64,000 nt of DNA from Pedobacter puniceum (GCF_009674685.1 NZ_WKJI01000001.1:434001-498000), one strand, 5' to 3'. Numbered from the stretch's first letter, positions 15,229-23,691 are shown. Numbers and translations are program-made. Notes: generated by a model from the sequence alone, not told the origin.

Positions 15229-16554
15229 TTATAGAGTTGTTTTTAATTTTTGCGTTTTTGATGGATTCCAAACCTCATAAATCAAAAATACCATCAACAA
15301 ACCATACTCTATCATTACTAAAACCATACTTTCTTGATAAGGCCGAGTGCTGTAAGTATAATAGCTTAGACAAATCAATAAACTCCAAACTACACCAAAG
15401 CGCCATTTTACAAAAGGGCTTAGTGCAACCAAAAATAAGATATACCAAGGGTGTACAATAGCTCCTAAAATATTGTAAATGAAAATCAACCAGAAAATAC
15501 CTTCAAGCAAATTTTTGCTTTTAATATAGGTGATGATAAAGCCCGCTAAAGTAAGAGCAATAAGTAACTTACTGGTTTTTGCAATGGGGTTATAGTTGTA
15601 AATTTCCCATCCTATAGTTCTAAATAATTGATAAAAGCTTCCGTTAAACTCAAATTTGCCGTAGTAAAGATTTAAGCTCTCCCTAAAATTCATCCATAAT
15701 TTTTCTGTGTGCAAAAAAGGTAAGAATAGCAGTAGACAAACAAAGCCTGTAATCAGACCGATGAAAATCGTTTTTTTTAAACCTACTTTTTTGATCAACA
15801 AAGGGATAAAAATGATAGGTAAAAGTTTGCTGCAAATAGCCAATGCTAAGGAGATAGCAGCTAAAATCCATCTGTTTTTTAATAGCATCCAAACAAATAG
15901 GAGAGTAAAAAATATCATCACCGCTTCAAAATGCAGGTTCCCGGTAAATTCAATAATGACTAAAGGATTTAAAGCATATAAGAAAACCAATCGTTCATCT
16001 TTTTGATAATGTTTTAAAAGCTTTTTAATAAGGATGATATTTCCGATATCAAACAAGAGAATAAAACTTCTCAGAATAACAATAGATGTCATTAGAGACT
16101 CTTTGCCCGGTATGGCACTCAAGAAAAAAGCTAACTGATTTACAGGTGGATAAACCGAAAAATAATCTGGAGAATTCATGTTGTTAAACAAGAATGTGTC
16201 TACCCAAGGAGCTGGGTTTCGTATAAAATCAGAAGGTTTATTCCCAAACGGGTTAATGCCTTGATGTAGTAATTGCCCATCCCAGATAAAACGGTAAACA
16301 TCATCACTTAATATCGGGAAGCTAAAAAGCAAGAGAAACCTCGCTAATAAAGAACTTTTGGTTAAAACCTTATAATGAATATCGGTATCCATATAAAGTA
16401 AATAATATGAGACAAAAGCTATAGCTAAGCTCATCCATAGCAGATAAATAAAACTTCTATCTGTTATTCCGTATGAAACATAAGTTAGGCTACCTAAGAA
16501 AATAATAATCTTAATTAAATGAATTGTTTTTATGGCTTTAATATTTAAATTCAT
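15229..16554 (-). CDS. Polytopic GT-C mannosyltransferase-like protein
   Basis: 441 residues with about 11-12 hydrophobic helices, so an integral membrane protein. The first periplasmic loop holds SDDVYRFIWDGQLLHQGINP with an Asp pair, then YFSVYPPVNQLAFFL; this layout is typical of GT-C fold lipid-linked sugar transferases of the MptB/GT87 type. ALAICSKLLPIIFIPLLIK and GAIVHPWYILFLV are other family-like segments. The predicted reaction is transfer of mannose or a related sugar from a polyprenyl-phosphate donor outside the membrane. Substrate and pathway are unknown. It stands alone, divergent from the LytTR regulator 75 bp away. Confidence 0.75.
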   Translation of the reverse strand: MNLNIKAIKTIHLIKIIIFLGSLTYVSYGITDRSFIYLLWMSLAIAFVSYYLLYMDTDIHYKVLTKSSLLARFLLLFSFPILSDDVYRFIWDGQLLHQGINPFGNKPSDFIRNPAPWVDTFLFNNMNSPDYFSVYPPVNQLAFFLSAIPGKESLMTSIVILRSFILLFDIGNIILIKKLLKHYQKDERLVFLYALNPLVIIEFTGNLHFEAVMIFFTLLFVWMLLKNRWILAAISLALAICSKLLPIIFIPLLIKKVGLKKTIFIGLITGFVCLLLFLPFLHTEKLWMNFRESLNLYYGKFEFNGSFYQLFRTIGWEIYNYNPIAKTSKLLIALTLAGFIITYIKSKNLLEGIFWLIFIYNILGAIVHPWYILFLVALSPFVKWRFGVVWSLLICLSYYTYSTRPYQESMVLVMIEYGLLMVFLIYEVWNPSKTQKLKTTL

Positions 16555-16573
16555 GTAATAATAGAATAAAATT

Positions 16574-16581
16574 TATATTTG
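16574..16581 (+). promoter_or_regulatory. Candidate -7 element for the LytTR operon
   Basis: TATATTTG fits the TAnnTTTG consensus and lies 48 bp before the response-regulator ATG, in the divergent gap with the GT-C gene. A -33 TTG is not seen at the proper spacing. Confidence 0.45.
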
Positions 16582-16629
16582 TATTTTAATTATAAGTGAA
16601 TAATTAAAGCAACTCTCTTTAAATTTTTT

Positions 16630-17382
16630 ATGACGCACTATCAAGCTATCATCGTTGATGATGAAGCTAAAGCCCGCTCTCTATTGAGAAATTTTTTGGA
16701 GGAATATTGTCCTCAAGTTTCTGTTCTAGATGAAGCTCCCGATGTAAAAACTGCGGTAAAGCTCATCAATAAAAATGAAATTGACCTTGTTTTTTTAGAT
16801 ATTGAGATGCCTAATGAAAACGGCTTTGCTTTATTTGATTATTTTAACTCGCCTAAATTTAAAACTATATTTTGTACCGCTTACTCAGAATACGCAATTA
16901 AAGCTTTTGAAGTTTCTGCAGTAGATTATATTCTTAAACCTATAGGCGTCCAGAAATTAAAGGATGCCATTGCTAAACTTAGCGAATACAATTTTCATAA
17001 AGAAAACCATATTCAAATACTGCAAGACAATATACTTGAAAAGCGCATCAAAAAATTAGCAATCCATATTGGAGACGGAATGGTGTTTTTAGACTTAAAT
17101 AAGGTCTTATATTTTGAAGCTGATGGTTCTTATACTCATGTTTACCATGAAGAGGGTAAGCATTTGGCGGTCAAAAAGATTAAATATTTTGAAGATTTGT
17201 TAAATACAGATAATCGCTTTTTCAGAATTCATAGGTCGTATTTAATCAACACAGAATTGATTAAGAAATATAGTAAGAAGGAGGGGTTATTTGTGACTTA
17301 TGATGATAAAACGATGCTGCCGATATCCCGAGAACGGAAAGAAGAATTTGAACAATTTATGCAACATAATAATCTCTCTTAA
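16630..17382 (+). CDS. LytTR-family response regulator
   Basis: 250 residues. Receiver domain at about 1-120: acidic pair DDE at 10-12, phospho-acceptor Asp57 (LVFLDIEMPNENG), the conserved Thr/Ser strand IFCTAYSEYAIKAFE, and the Lys in DYILKPIG. The LytTR DNA-binding domain at about 145-245 has VLYFEADGSYTHVYHEEGK and RFFRIHRSYLIN. This is the standard partner for LytS-type kinases, and the kinase gene begins at the next base after the stop codon. The pair should form a two-component system regulating transcription. No target is evident in the window. Confidence 0.95.
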   Translation: MTHYQAIIVDDEAKARSLLRNFLEEYCPQVSVLDEAPDVKTAVKLINKNEIDLVFLDIEMPNENGFALFDYFNSPKFKTIFCTAYSEYAIKAFEVSAVDYILKPIGVQKLKDAIAKLSEYNFHKENHIQILQDNILEKRIKKLAIHIGDGMVFLDLNKVLYFEADGSYTHVYHEEGKHLAVKKIKYFEDLLNTDNRFFRIHRSYLINTELIKKYSKKEGLFVTYDDKTMLPISRERKEEFEQFMQHNNLS

Positions 17383-19254
17383 ATGAAATACATCATCATC
17401 TTTTTTTGTTTTTTGGGTTTAATAACTCCTTTAAAAGCAAGTGTTCAACCAGATTCTTTATTACAAAACATTGCTCAGTATAAAAAGCAAGATACCAACC
17501 GTGTTAATTTACTGGTTGACTATTGCATAGCCAACATCTTTACAGGAGATAAAAAAGCATTAAAATTTGCAAAAGAGGCCTATGATTTGGCTAGAAAATT
17601 AAAATTTACAAGTGGAGAAACAGCCGCATTAAATTGTTTGGGTAATTTCTATTATCAACAAGCTATTTATGATAAAGCGGTGGTTTACTATACACAAGCC
17701 TTACGTATAGCAGAAAAAGAAAATAATAATAACAACATTGTTATTGGTAAAAGTAATTTGGCCAGTTTGTACACCAGGATTGGACAACAGCAAAAGGCTC
17801 TTAAAGCGTTTAAAGAAGCAGATACCATTTTATTGAAAATGGGTGCTGGTTTATCTCAAAATAGAGCAGCCATTTTAACCAATATGGGTGCGGCATATTC
17901 ATCTTTAGGAGATCATAAACAGGCCGTTATGTATCATCAGAAGGTTTTAAACATCTGTGAGAAGCTTAATATTTCTTATGGAATAGCCTTATCAAGAGGT
18001 AATATAGGAGAAGAGCTCAACTCTTTAGGGAAATACAAAGAAGCGCTTGTTTACTTAATTCCATCTGTAGCAATTTCAAAAGAAAACGGTTTTAGTAAGC
18101 TTTTAGGTAGTGCTTATAAAAATATAGGCGAGGCTTACTTTAAATTAAACCAGCTGAATGAAGCAATCAAATATCTAAAGAATGCTTTACAAATAGCAAA
18201 GAAAGATAATGATCAGAATACACTTCTTAAAATTAATAAAACGCTATTAGAAGCCTATGAAAAACAAGGAGACTTTAAGAGGGCTTATCAATCAACTTTA
18301 GATTATATAGCAGTAAAAGATAGTGTGTATGGTAAAGAGAAAGAACAAATTATTGCCGATGTAAGCACTAAATATGAAACAGAAAAGAAAGAAGCCACTA
18401 TTAGAAACCTAAATCAAAAGCAAAAAATCACCGAGTTACAGTCTGCTCAAAAAAATATTTACATCTATAGTATCATCGGAGCTTTTATAGCAGTTGTGGC
18501 TATTGCTTATTTCTTATTCTCTAGGTATAAAATCAAACAAAAGAACCATTTATTACAAACCAAGTTAGTAGAAGCAGAAAAGCTACTTTTAGCAGAGAAG
18601 AAAGTGACGGAGAGCGAACTCAAAGCATTGAAGAGTCAAATGAATCCCCACTTTATCTTTAATGCTTTAAATAGTATTCAAGAGCAGTTTATGTATGGCG
18701 ATAAACTAGTGGCTAATGAGCAGCTCAGTAATTTCACCTATTTAACTAGGCAGATTCTGGATGTATCAGGTAAAAAAAGTATCAGTTTAAGTACTGAAAT
18801 TGAGATTCTAACTAAATATCTGGAGCTAGAAAAAATGCGTTTTCAGCAAGATTTTTCTTATCAAATACACGTAGGTGAAGATTTGGATGATGATTATTTG
18901 AAAATACCACCTATGCTGATACAACCTTTAGTAGAAAATAGTATTAAGCATGGTTTAATGCATAAAAGTGGGGATAAGTATTTAGAAATTGTTTTCCGTT
19001 TAACTGATGATGAAGCTTATATCTTGTGTGCTATAACTGATAATGGTATCGGAAGGGTAGCATCTGCTCAGATGAAAGTAAACCAGCAAAAGCATGAATC
19101 GTTTTCTACCAATGCTATAGCACAAAGACTAGAGCTTTTAAATCCTACACTTTCTTTGAAAGAGATATTTAATTATACAGATTTGAAAGATGAGCAAGAT
19201 CTCTCAATAGGGACAAAAGTAGAAATGATGATTCCTGTTATGTTTAACAAATAA
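17383..19254 (+). CDS. LytS-type sensor histidine kinase with TPR input domain
   Basis: 623 residues. A signal peptide (IIIFFCFLGLITPLKA) leads into a periplasmic array of about six tetratricopeptide repeats (residues 40-320; for example NMGAAYSSLGDHKQAVMYHQ, NIGEAYFKLNQLNEAIKYL). One transmembrane helix follows at about 357-379 (SIIGAFIAVVAIAYFLFS), then a short coiled coil. The His_kinase domain has the phospho-acceptor His423 in QMNPHFIFNALNSIQEQ. The C-terminal ATPase domain has QPLVENSIKHG (N box) and ITDNGIGR (G box). Its ATG directly follows the regulator stop codon, so the two are translated together. TPR-containing kinases of this type are common in Bacteroidota; the stimulus is unknown. 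Confidence 0.95.
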   Translation: MKYIIIFFCFLGLITPLKASVQPDSLLQNIAQYKKQDTNRVNLLVDYCIANIFTGDKKALKFAKEAYDLARKLKFTSGETAALNCLGNFYYQQAIYDKAVVYYTQALRIAEKENNNNNIVIGKSNLASLYTRIGQQQKALKAFKEADTILLKMGAGLSQNRAAILTNMGAAYSSLGDHKQAVMYHQKVLNICEKLNISYGIALSRGNIGEELNSLGKYKEALVYLIPSVAISKENGFSKLLGSAYKNIGEAYFKLNQLNEAIKYLKNALQIAKKDNDQNTLLKINKTLLEAYEKQGDFKRAYQSTLDYIAVKDSVYGKEKEQIIADVSTKYETEKKEATIRNLNQKQKITELQSAQKNIYIYSIIGAFIAVVAIAYFLFSRYKIKQKNHLLQTKLVEAEKLLLAEKKVTESELKALKSQMNPHFIFNALNSIQEQFMYGDKLVANEQLSNFTYLTRQILDVSGKKSISLSTEIEILTKYLELEKMRFQQDFSYQIHVGEDLDDDYLKIPPMLIQPLVENSIKHGLMHKSGDKYLEIVFRLTDDEAYILCAITDNGIGRVASAQMKVNQQKHESFSTNAIAQRLELLNPTLSLKEIFNYTDLKDEQDLSIGTKVEMMIPVMFNK

Positions 19255-19274
19255 ACTTGATGAAATAAAAAATA

Positions 19275-19318
19275 CAGTTCATGAAGCTAAACTTAGGTTT
19301 CGTGAACTTGTACTTTTA
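19275..19318 (+). terminator. Probable terminator of the LytTR operon
   Basis: CAGTTCATGAA (19275-19285) can pair with TTCGTGAACTTG (19299-19310) through one G-T pair and a bulge, followed by TACTTTT. It is 20 bp after the kinase stop. The U-run is modest. Confidence 0.5.
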
Positions 19319-19370
19319 AAAATGTTGATTTTAAACACTTTTGGATAAACAAAATCAAAATCTAAAAGTC

Positions 19371-19856
19371 ATGAAAAAAATTCAACTCTTATTTTTAATG
19401 CTTGTTACCTTAACGGCAAGTTTAACTTTTACATCTTGTAAAAAAGATGAAGAACCAAGCAACCAAACCTTGTTAGTTAAGAAATGGTATTATAAGTCTT
19501 ATGTAACCAGTGGATATAGTACTACTGCTTTTTATGCAGATGACTATTGGGACTTTAAAGCTAATGGTACTTTTGAAGAAACTTGGGATTGGGGCGATGG
19601 TAATTATACTTTAATAAATGATCAAAAAACCATTTCTATAAGTTTTCCCGGTCCTCGTAAAGCTGTAGCCAATATGAAATTAGGAAATCATGTATCAGGA
19701 GTTACCAATGGTACTTTAGCTTCGGAGATTAGAACTTTTGAATTTAACATCACCAAATTAACAGCTACAGAATTAGAGTTTACTTATGGAAGTGGGGCAG
19801 AATTACAAACTTACAAGTTTTCAACATCGCCAAACCCTGAAAGAGCTGTAAGATAA
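19371..19856 (+). CDS. Lipocalin-like small lipoprotein
   Basis: 161 residues from the ATG at 19371, chosen because it begins a proper signal peptide (MKKIQLLFLMLVTLTASLTF). An upstream TTG at 19341 would put ten polar residues in front of it. The lipobox is TFTSCKKDEE. The mature part looks like a lipocalin-type domain (LLVKKWYYKSYVT, YWDFKANGTFEETWDWGDGN, LTATELEFTYGSG), as found in the many DUF4923/DUF5004-style lipoproteins of this phylum. It is probably anchored in the periplasmic leaflet or at the cell surface. Monocistronic, with its own terminator. Specific function unknown. Confidence 0.75.
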   Translation: MKKIQLLFLMLVTLTASLTFTSCKKDEEPSNQTLLVKKWYYKSYVTSGYSTTAFYADDYWDFKANGTFEETWDWGDGNYTLINDQKTISISFPGPRKAVANMKLGNHVSGVTNGTLASEIRTFEFNITKLTATELEFTYGSGAELQTYKFSTSPNPERAVR

Positions 19857-19877
19857 TTTTATAATAAAGTGTAATTT

Positions 19878-19914
19878 AAGTCGGGGCTATTTAAAGTCTC
19901 GACTTTCTTTTTTT
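19878..19914 (+). terminator. Rho-independent terminator of the lipocalin-like gene
   Basis: AAGTCGGGGC (19878-19887) pairs with GTCTCGACTT (19896-19905) over ten positions with two G-T pairs, an 8-nt loop, then TCTTTTTTTG. It ends about 16 bp before the next ATG. Confidence 0.88.
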
Positions 19915-19929
19915 GTAGTTTTGTTATTC

Positions 19930-20736
19930 ATGCAAAACAAAACATTTACAGACCAACTAGGCAGAACAATTAATATAAATTATCTGCCCAAAAGAATCAT
20001 TTCTTTAGTCCCATCACAAACAGAGCTATTATTTGATTTAGGTTTGGATGAAGAAGTTGTTGGCATCACTAAGTTTTGTATTCATCCTAAAGAACAGTTC
20101 AAAAAAAAGGTTAAAATAGGAGGTACTAAAACCCTCAATATAGATAAAATAAGGGCTTTAAATCCCGATTTGATTATCGCTAACAAGGAAGAAAATCAGC
20201 AAGAGCAAATAGAAGCCTTAACACAAGAATTTCCAGTTTGGATAAGTGATATCAATACCTTAGCAGAAGCTTTAACGATGATAAAGCAAGTAGGGGAGCT
20301 TGTAGCAACCAAAGCTAAAGCAGCTCAAATTGCTGATACCATCAAAGCTAATTTTGATAATTTAATACCTTCATCAAAACCATTAAAAGCAGCTTATTTC
20401 ATCTGGAAAGACCCTTATATGCTGGCGGGTAAACATACTTTTATTGATGATATGTTAACTTACAGCGGTTTTGAGAATGTGTTATCAGAAAGCCGCTATC
20501 CGGAGATAGATTTAGAAACTTTACAGCAATTACAACCGCAAGTTATTTTGCTTTCTACTGAACCTTATCCATTTAAGCAAAAACATATAGAAGAGCTTCA
20601 AAAATATTTTCCAAGAGCTTTTATCACTTTGGTTGATGGCGAAATGTTTAGCTGGTACGGCAGCAGATTATTAAAAGCACCAGCGTATTTTTCTAACCTT
20701 TATAAAAATCTAACCATAAATTTACCTATCAAATAA
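19930..20736 (+). CDS. BtuF/FecB-like substrate-binding protein without an export signal
   Basis: 268 residues from the ATG at 19930 (a TTG nine bases upstream adds only three residues). The fold is that of helical-backbone receptors for cobalamin, haem or siderophores: RIISLVPSQTELLFDLGL, then VVGITKFCIHP, KTLNIDKIRALNPDLIIAN, and the second lobe with LAGKHTFIDDMLTYSGF and LLSTEPYPFKQKHIEEL. The protein begins MQNKTFTDQLGRTIN, with no hydrophobic signal segment, so it appears cytoplasmic unless a start further upstream is used; none is available after the terminator at 19914. No permease or ATPase is adjacent. Some Bacteroidota keep such solitary copies. The ligand is unknown. Confidence 0.8.
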   Translation: MQNKTFTDQLGRTININYLPKRIISLVPSQTELLFDLGLDEEVVGITKFCIHPKEQFKKKVKIGGTKTLNIDKIRALNPDLIIANKEENQQEQIEALTQEFPVWISDINTLAEALTMIKQVGELVATKAKAAQIADTIKANFDNLIPSSKPLKAAYFIWKDPYMLAGKHTFIDDMLTYSGFENVLSESRYPEIDLETLQQLQPQVILLSTEPYPFKQKHIEELQKYFPRAFITLVDGEMFSWYGSRLLKAPAYFSNLYKNLTINLPIK

Positions 20737-21361
20737 GCTTTATTCTGCCTAAGTATTGGCTATCAGATTGTCTGGAACGGTCGGCAGCCATAAAGCCTAT
20801 ATAAACATCAACTTCCCGTTTAGCAAAATCTAATGGTAGCTGTAAGCTAAAATTTTCACTTTTACGCAATGCTCCATCATATACCACGCTTATTCCCTCT
20901 TTAGCTACAGGGTCATAAACCAAAGCGAGTAATTGGTCTGCTAATCCTATATTTTGTGTTGCATCCCATGAAAATTGTAATACTCCCTGCTGGGTATGGT
21001 TAAGATTAGGGTTTAAGGCCTGTTCAAGGTCTCCACCGCTTATCTTAAATAAGGCTGGGTCTATATAAAAGCCTGCATCATCAGCCACCAAAGCATGTTT
21101 TCTCGTATAGGCAATGGCAGCCCGATAGCCGCCAGTTTTGGTGAAATACCCTTTATATCCAACTGTTAAGAGTTCTTGGACAGGCTTAAGATAATCCTGT
21201 ATCAGTTTAAACTTAGCTTGATTAAGCAATTCTTTTTCTGTGAAAACAGTTCTTTTTCTTGGTAAAGAGCGCATATAATTGCCTCTGCTACTTTGTACGC
21301 CTACCACTGTTCCTACTTTTCCGCTGAAGGCACCTAGTATGCCGTCTTTTATTTTTCCCAT
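20729..21361 (-). CDS. DUF6266 family protein
   Basis: 210 residues with the DUF6266 N-terminal signature GKIKDGILGAFSGKVGTVVG followed by RGNYMRSLPRKRT. The rest is beta-rich (GVLQFSWDATQNIGLADQLL, then VDVYIGFMAADRS near the end). The family is largely restricted to Bacteroidota, often in multiple copies, and has no established function. The N-terminal glycine-rich part recalls a structural or capsid-like peptide, but this is only an impression. The 3' end overlaps the binding-protein gene on the other strand by 8 bp. A striking 11-bp repeat lies about 95-140 bp upstream of its start. Confidence 0.8.
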   Translation of the reverse strand: MGKIKDGILGAFSGKVGTVVGVQSSRGNYMRSLPRKRTVFTEKELLNQAKFKLIQDYLKPVQELLTVGYKGYFTKTGGYRAAIAYTRKHALVADDAGFYIDPALFKISGGDLEQALNPNLNHTQQGVLQFSWDATQNIGLADQLLALVYDPVAKEGISVVYDGALRKSENFSLQLPLDFAKREVDVYIGFMAADRSRQSDSQYLGRIKLI

Positions 21362-21455
21362 AGTTTGATGTAGATTGATCTATATAAAACTAGTTAATTA
21401 ATATGTAATTACAAAGTATTTATAAGTAGCTTATAGGGTTATAAAACGAATGAGT

Positions 21456-21499
21456 ACCCTGTTATCACCCTGTTAGCACCCTGTTAGTACCCTGTTAGC
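21456..21499. repeat. 11-bp tandem repeat, four copies, upstream of DUF6266
   Basis: Four touching copies: ACCCTGTTATC, ACCCTGTTAGC, ACCCTGTTAGT, ACCCTGTTAGC. They differ only in the last two bases. It lies in the 645-bp gene-free region 21362-22006. The rest of that region is AT-rich, with a run of TGATTATGAT-like words at 21936-21995 just before the GxxExxY gene. I see no other gene in it. Confidence 0.95.
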
Positions 21500-22006
21500 T
21501 GGGGAAAATTGCTAAGTAAATTACGATATGTTGGTTGTTGTTCACCTCAGGAAATTGGATTTTCGGCTTATCTTTATTAGGCTAACTACCATTTATATCC
21601 TCCGTGTTTAGAGCTTTTGAAATAAATCTGGTTATTTTAGTAGCAGTTAAATGATGATATATTCATCAAAATATCCATAAAGATTTTAAAAAGATGGAAT
21701 TTAAAATATTGTTTAAAAGAATTTTATTTTATAATTAAAATTCATAAAATTAAGCCACTAAGTATATCCCAATAGAATAACAAATACAAGTAAATGAACT
21801 CCACTGAGATAAGAAATAGCAACCTTTTAAAACGATACCGAGCGTTTGGAATACTTGTTTAAAATGTATGAAAAAATATTGCAGAAGCATACACTTTTTG
21901 CGAAGCAGAAGAAAAGTCGGAACCGTTGATTGAATCTGATTAATATGATGAATTATGATTTTTGATTAAGTGATTATATTATGATTGACATAAAGAATAA
22001 AATTCT

Positions 22007-22483
22007 ATGATTGAAAATACTAACAATATAAAATCAAATGAATCAGATAAATCACAAAAATCAGTGGTTAAGACAAATTATAAATATTCTGAATTAACAG
22101 GCAAAATTATTGGCTGTGCAATGGAAGTGCATAAGATATTGGGGAATGGTTTTCAAGAAGTTATTTATCAGAGAGCATTGGCAAAAGAAATGATGTTGCA
22201 AGGTATTGGGTTTTCAAGGGAACACGAAATGCCTATTTTTTATAAAGAAGAGCAAATTGGAACAAGAAGAGTAGATTTTTTGATTGAAGACGTAATTTCT
22301 GTAGAATTAAAAGCAGTAACAAAAACCGAAGACGTTCATTTGGCTCAAGCTATCAATTATTTGGAGGCTTATAACTTAGAAATTGGTTTGTTGATGAATT
22401 TTGGAGCTAAAAGTTTGGAATTTAAACGACTCATCAATTCAAAGTTCAACCAAAAATCAATTCAATCAAGAACATCAATATAA
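22007..22483 (+). CDS. GxxExxY family protein (PD-(D/E)XK fold)
   Basis: 158 residues. The family-naming motif is present as GNGFQEVIYQRAL, preceded by GKIIGCAMEVHKIL. The nuclease-like core is RRVDFLIEDVISVELKAV, giving the Asp and the E-x-K pair. The tail ALEMGLLM-like segment appears here as LEIGLLMNFGAKSLEFKRLI. The family is a predicted PD-(D/E)XK nuclease fold of unknown role, typical of accessory DNA. Polar N- and C-terminal extensions (IKSNESDKSQKSVVK and KFNQKSIQSRTSI) are encoded by TGATT/AATCA-type repeat DNA, and an 18-bp direct repeat lies at both edges. A broken RhuM gene follows. Confidence 0.88.
   Translation: MIENTNNIKSNESDKSQKSVVKTNYKYSELTGKIIGCAMEVHKILGNGFQEVIYQRALAKEMMLQGIGFSREHEMPIFYKEEQIGTRRVDFLIEDVISVELKAVTKTEDVHLAQAINYLEAYNLEIGLLMNFGAKSLEFKRLINSKFNQKSIQSRTSI
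22059..22076 (+). repeat. Left copy of an 18-bp direct repeat around GxxExxY
   Basis: AATCAGTGGTTAAGACAA; the right copy at 22482-22499 differs at one base. This copy lies inside the N-terminal coding part. Confidence 0.8.
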
Positions 22484-22499
22484 TCAGTGGTTCAGACAA
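22482..22499 (+). repeat. Right copy of an 18-bp direct repeat around GxxExxY
   Basis: AATCAGTGGTTCAGACAA spans the GxxExxY stop codon and ends on the first base of the RhuM-fragment ATG. It is preceded by AT-rich words (CAAAAATCAATTCAATCAAG) like those before the left copy. Confidence 0.8.
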
Positions 22500-22696
22500 T
22501 GGGAAGCGAACTTATACTATATAAAAATGCTGAGGGGAACATTAAAATTGATGTTCAACTTGAAGGAGAAACTGTTTGGCTCATCCAAGATCAAATGGTT
22601 ACTTTGTTCGGTAAAGCCAAATCAACCATTAATGAGCATATCAAAAATATATATACGGAAAAAGAACTTGAAGAAGCTGCTACAATGAAGAAATAG
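22499..22696 (+). pseudogene. Truncated RhuM family gene (N-terminus only)
   Basis: The frame encodes about 65 residues that match the start of RhuM/virulence-type proteins: SELILYKNAEGNIKIDVQLE, GETVWLIQDQMVTLFGKAKS, TINEHIKNIYTEKELEEAAT. Complete RhuM proteins are around 330 residues. Here the frame ends in a TAG after ATMKK and no continuation is visible before the next gene at 22794. The break comes exactly where the conserved N-terminal winged-helix region ends. I treat it as a remnant left by deletion rather than a functional short protein. Confidence 0.8.
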
Positions 22697-22757
22697 CATG
22701 ATTACAACTTACCAACAAATTTCATAAAAGCATTTTTTATCCATTCAAGAAAATAAA

Positions 22758-22765
22758 TATCTTCG
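22758..22765 (+). promoter_or_regulatory. Candidate -7 element before the barrel gene
   Basis: TATCTTCG differs by one base from TAnnTTTG and is 28 bp before the ATG at 22794. No -33 element was recognised. Confidence 0.3.
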
Positions 22766-22793
22766 CATCCAAAAATTAATAGACATTATACTT

Positions 22794-23561
22794 ATGAAGA
22801 AAAATTTACTTATTGCAATGATAATTGCTAGTGCTACTGTTTTAAAAGCACAAACAACAACAGGTTTAGCTCCAAAGCCAGTTATGGCTAAAATAACTGA
22901 TAGTTTAAAGAAAGACAGTGTTGCAAAGCCAATTGCACCAAGTTTTTCTAAATTCAGATTAGGTGTAAGCGGAGGTTTAAGTTTTTTATTAGCTAAAATT
23001 AGCGACCAAGTACCTGCTGAATCTAAAGAGTATGTAAGAGGTCTTAAATCTGGCGCTCATTTTAGTGTAGATGCGAGTTACTTTTGGAAAGAGCAAATTG
23101 GTTTAGGCTTAAAATACATCAATTTTACCTCTAGTAATGAAGGTAGAATTTTCTATGATGATGGATCAGGTTTTGGACCTTCTCTTCAATACTTAGAAGA
23201 TAATATTACTACACAATTTATTGGTCCGGTACTTTATAGCAGATACTATTCTAAAAACAGGAAAACAGAATTGGTAACAGGTTTTGGTTTGGGTTATTTA
23301 GATTATAGAGATAATGGTAGTCTAAATAATACTTATGTAAACATAAAAGGAGGTACTATAGGTTTAAATGCCGACATAAGCGCAGATTTCTACCTTACAA
23401 AAAAGCTTTCTTTGGGTTTAGGGATTGGATTAGTAGGGGGGACACTTAGAAAGTTAAAAAGGCAAATAGGAAATATGACCCAAACACTTGAACTAGAAGA
23501 AGGTAATTACGAAAGCCTAACTAGATTAGATATTTTCACCGGCTTAAGATGGAAGTTATAA
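22794..23561 (+). CDS. Outer-membrane beta-barrel protein
   Basis: 255 residues with a clear signal peptide (MKKNLLIAMIIASATVLKAQ) and a mature part of alternating amphipathic strands: FRLGVSGGLSFLLAKI, GAHFSVDASYFWKEQIGLGL, KTELVTGFGLGYLDYRDNG, ISADFYLTKKLSLGLGIGLV, ending RLDIFTGLRWKL with the C-terminal aromatic/Leu pattern of outer-membrane barrels. About eight strands are predicted, as in the PF13505/PF13568 barrels common in the phylum. No ligand or partner is evident. Monocistronic, between the accessory patch and the tRNA-Leu promoter. Confidence 0.8.
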   Translation: MKKNLLIAMIIASATVLKAQTTTGLAPKPVMAKITDSLKKDSVAKPIAPSFSKFRLGVSGGLSFLLAKISDQVPAESKEYVRGLKSGAHFSVDASYFWKEQIGLGLKYINFTSSNEGRIFYDDGSGFGPSLQYLEDNITTQFIGPVLYSRYYSKNRKTELVTGFGLGYLDYRDNGSLNNTYVNIKGGTIGLNADISADFYLTKKLSLGLGIGLVGGTLRKLKRQIGNMTQTLELEEGNYESLTRLDIFTGLRWKL

Positions 23562-23660
23562 ATCTGTAAAGCTTAATGTTTTGCAACCTCTTGATGTAGA
23601 AATGTTTAACTGTTTAATCTTAGGTATATCTTTTAAAAATCAAAAAAAATAAGAAAAGCA

Positions 23661-23691
23661 TTTGATTTAAATAAGACAAATTATATCTTTG
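23661..23691 (+). promoter_or_regulatory. Bacteroidota-type promoter of tRNA-Leu
   Basis: TTTG at 23661-23664, a 19-bp spacer, then TATCTTTG at 23684-23691: an exact match to the -33 TTTG / -7 TAnnTTTG promoter of this phylum, 44 bp before the mature tRNA 5' end. It is the best promoter in the window and may also serve tig. Confidence 0.85.

Noticed and set aside
21456-21499. Possible CRISPR array in the 11-bp repeats
   Set aside because: The units touch with no spacers, are too short, and no cas gene is present.
22007-22696. Toxin-antitoxin pair formed by GxxExxY and the RhuM fragment
   Set aside because: The second frame is a truncated piece of a much larger protein, and GxxExxY has no known toxin role.
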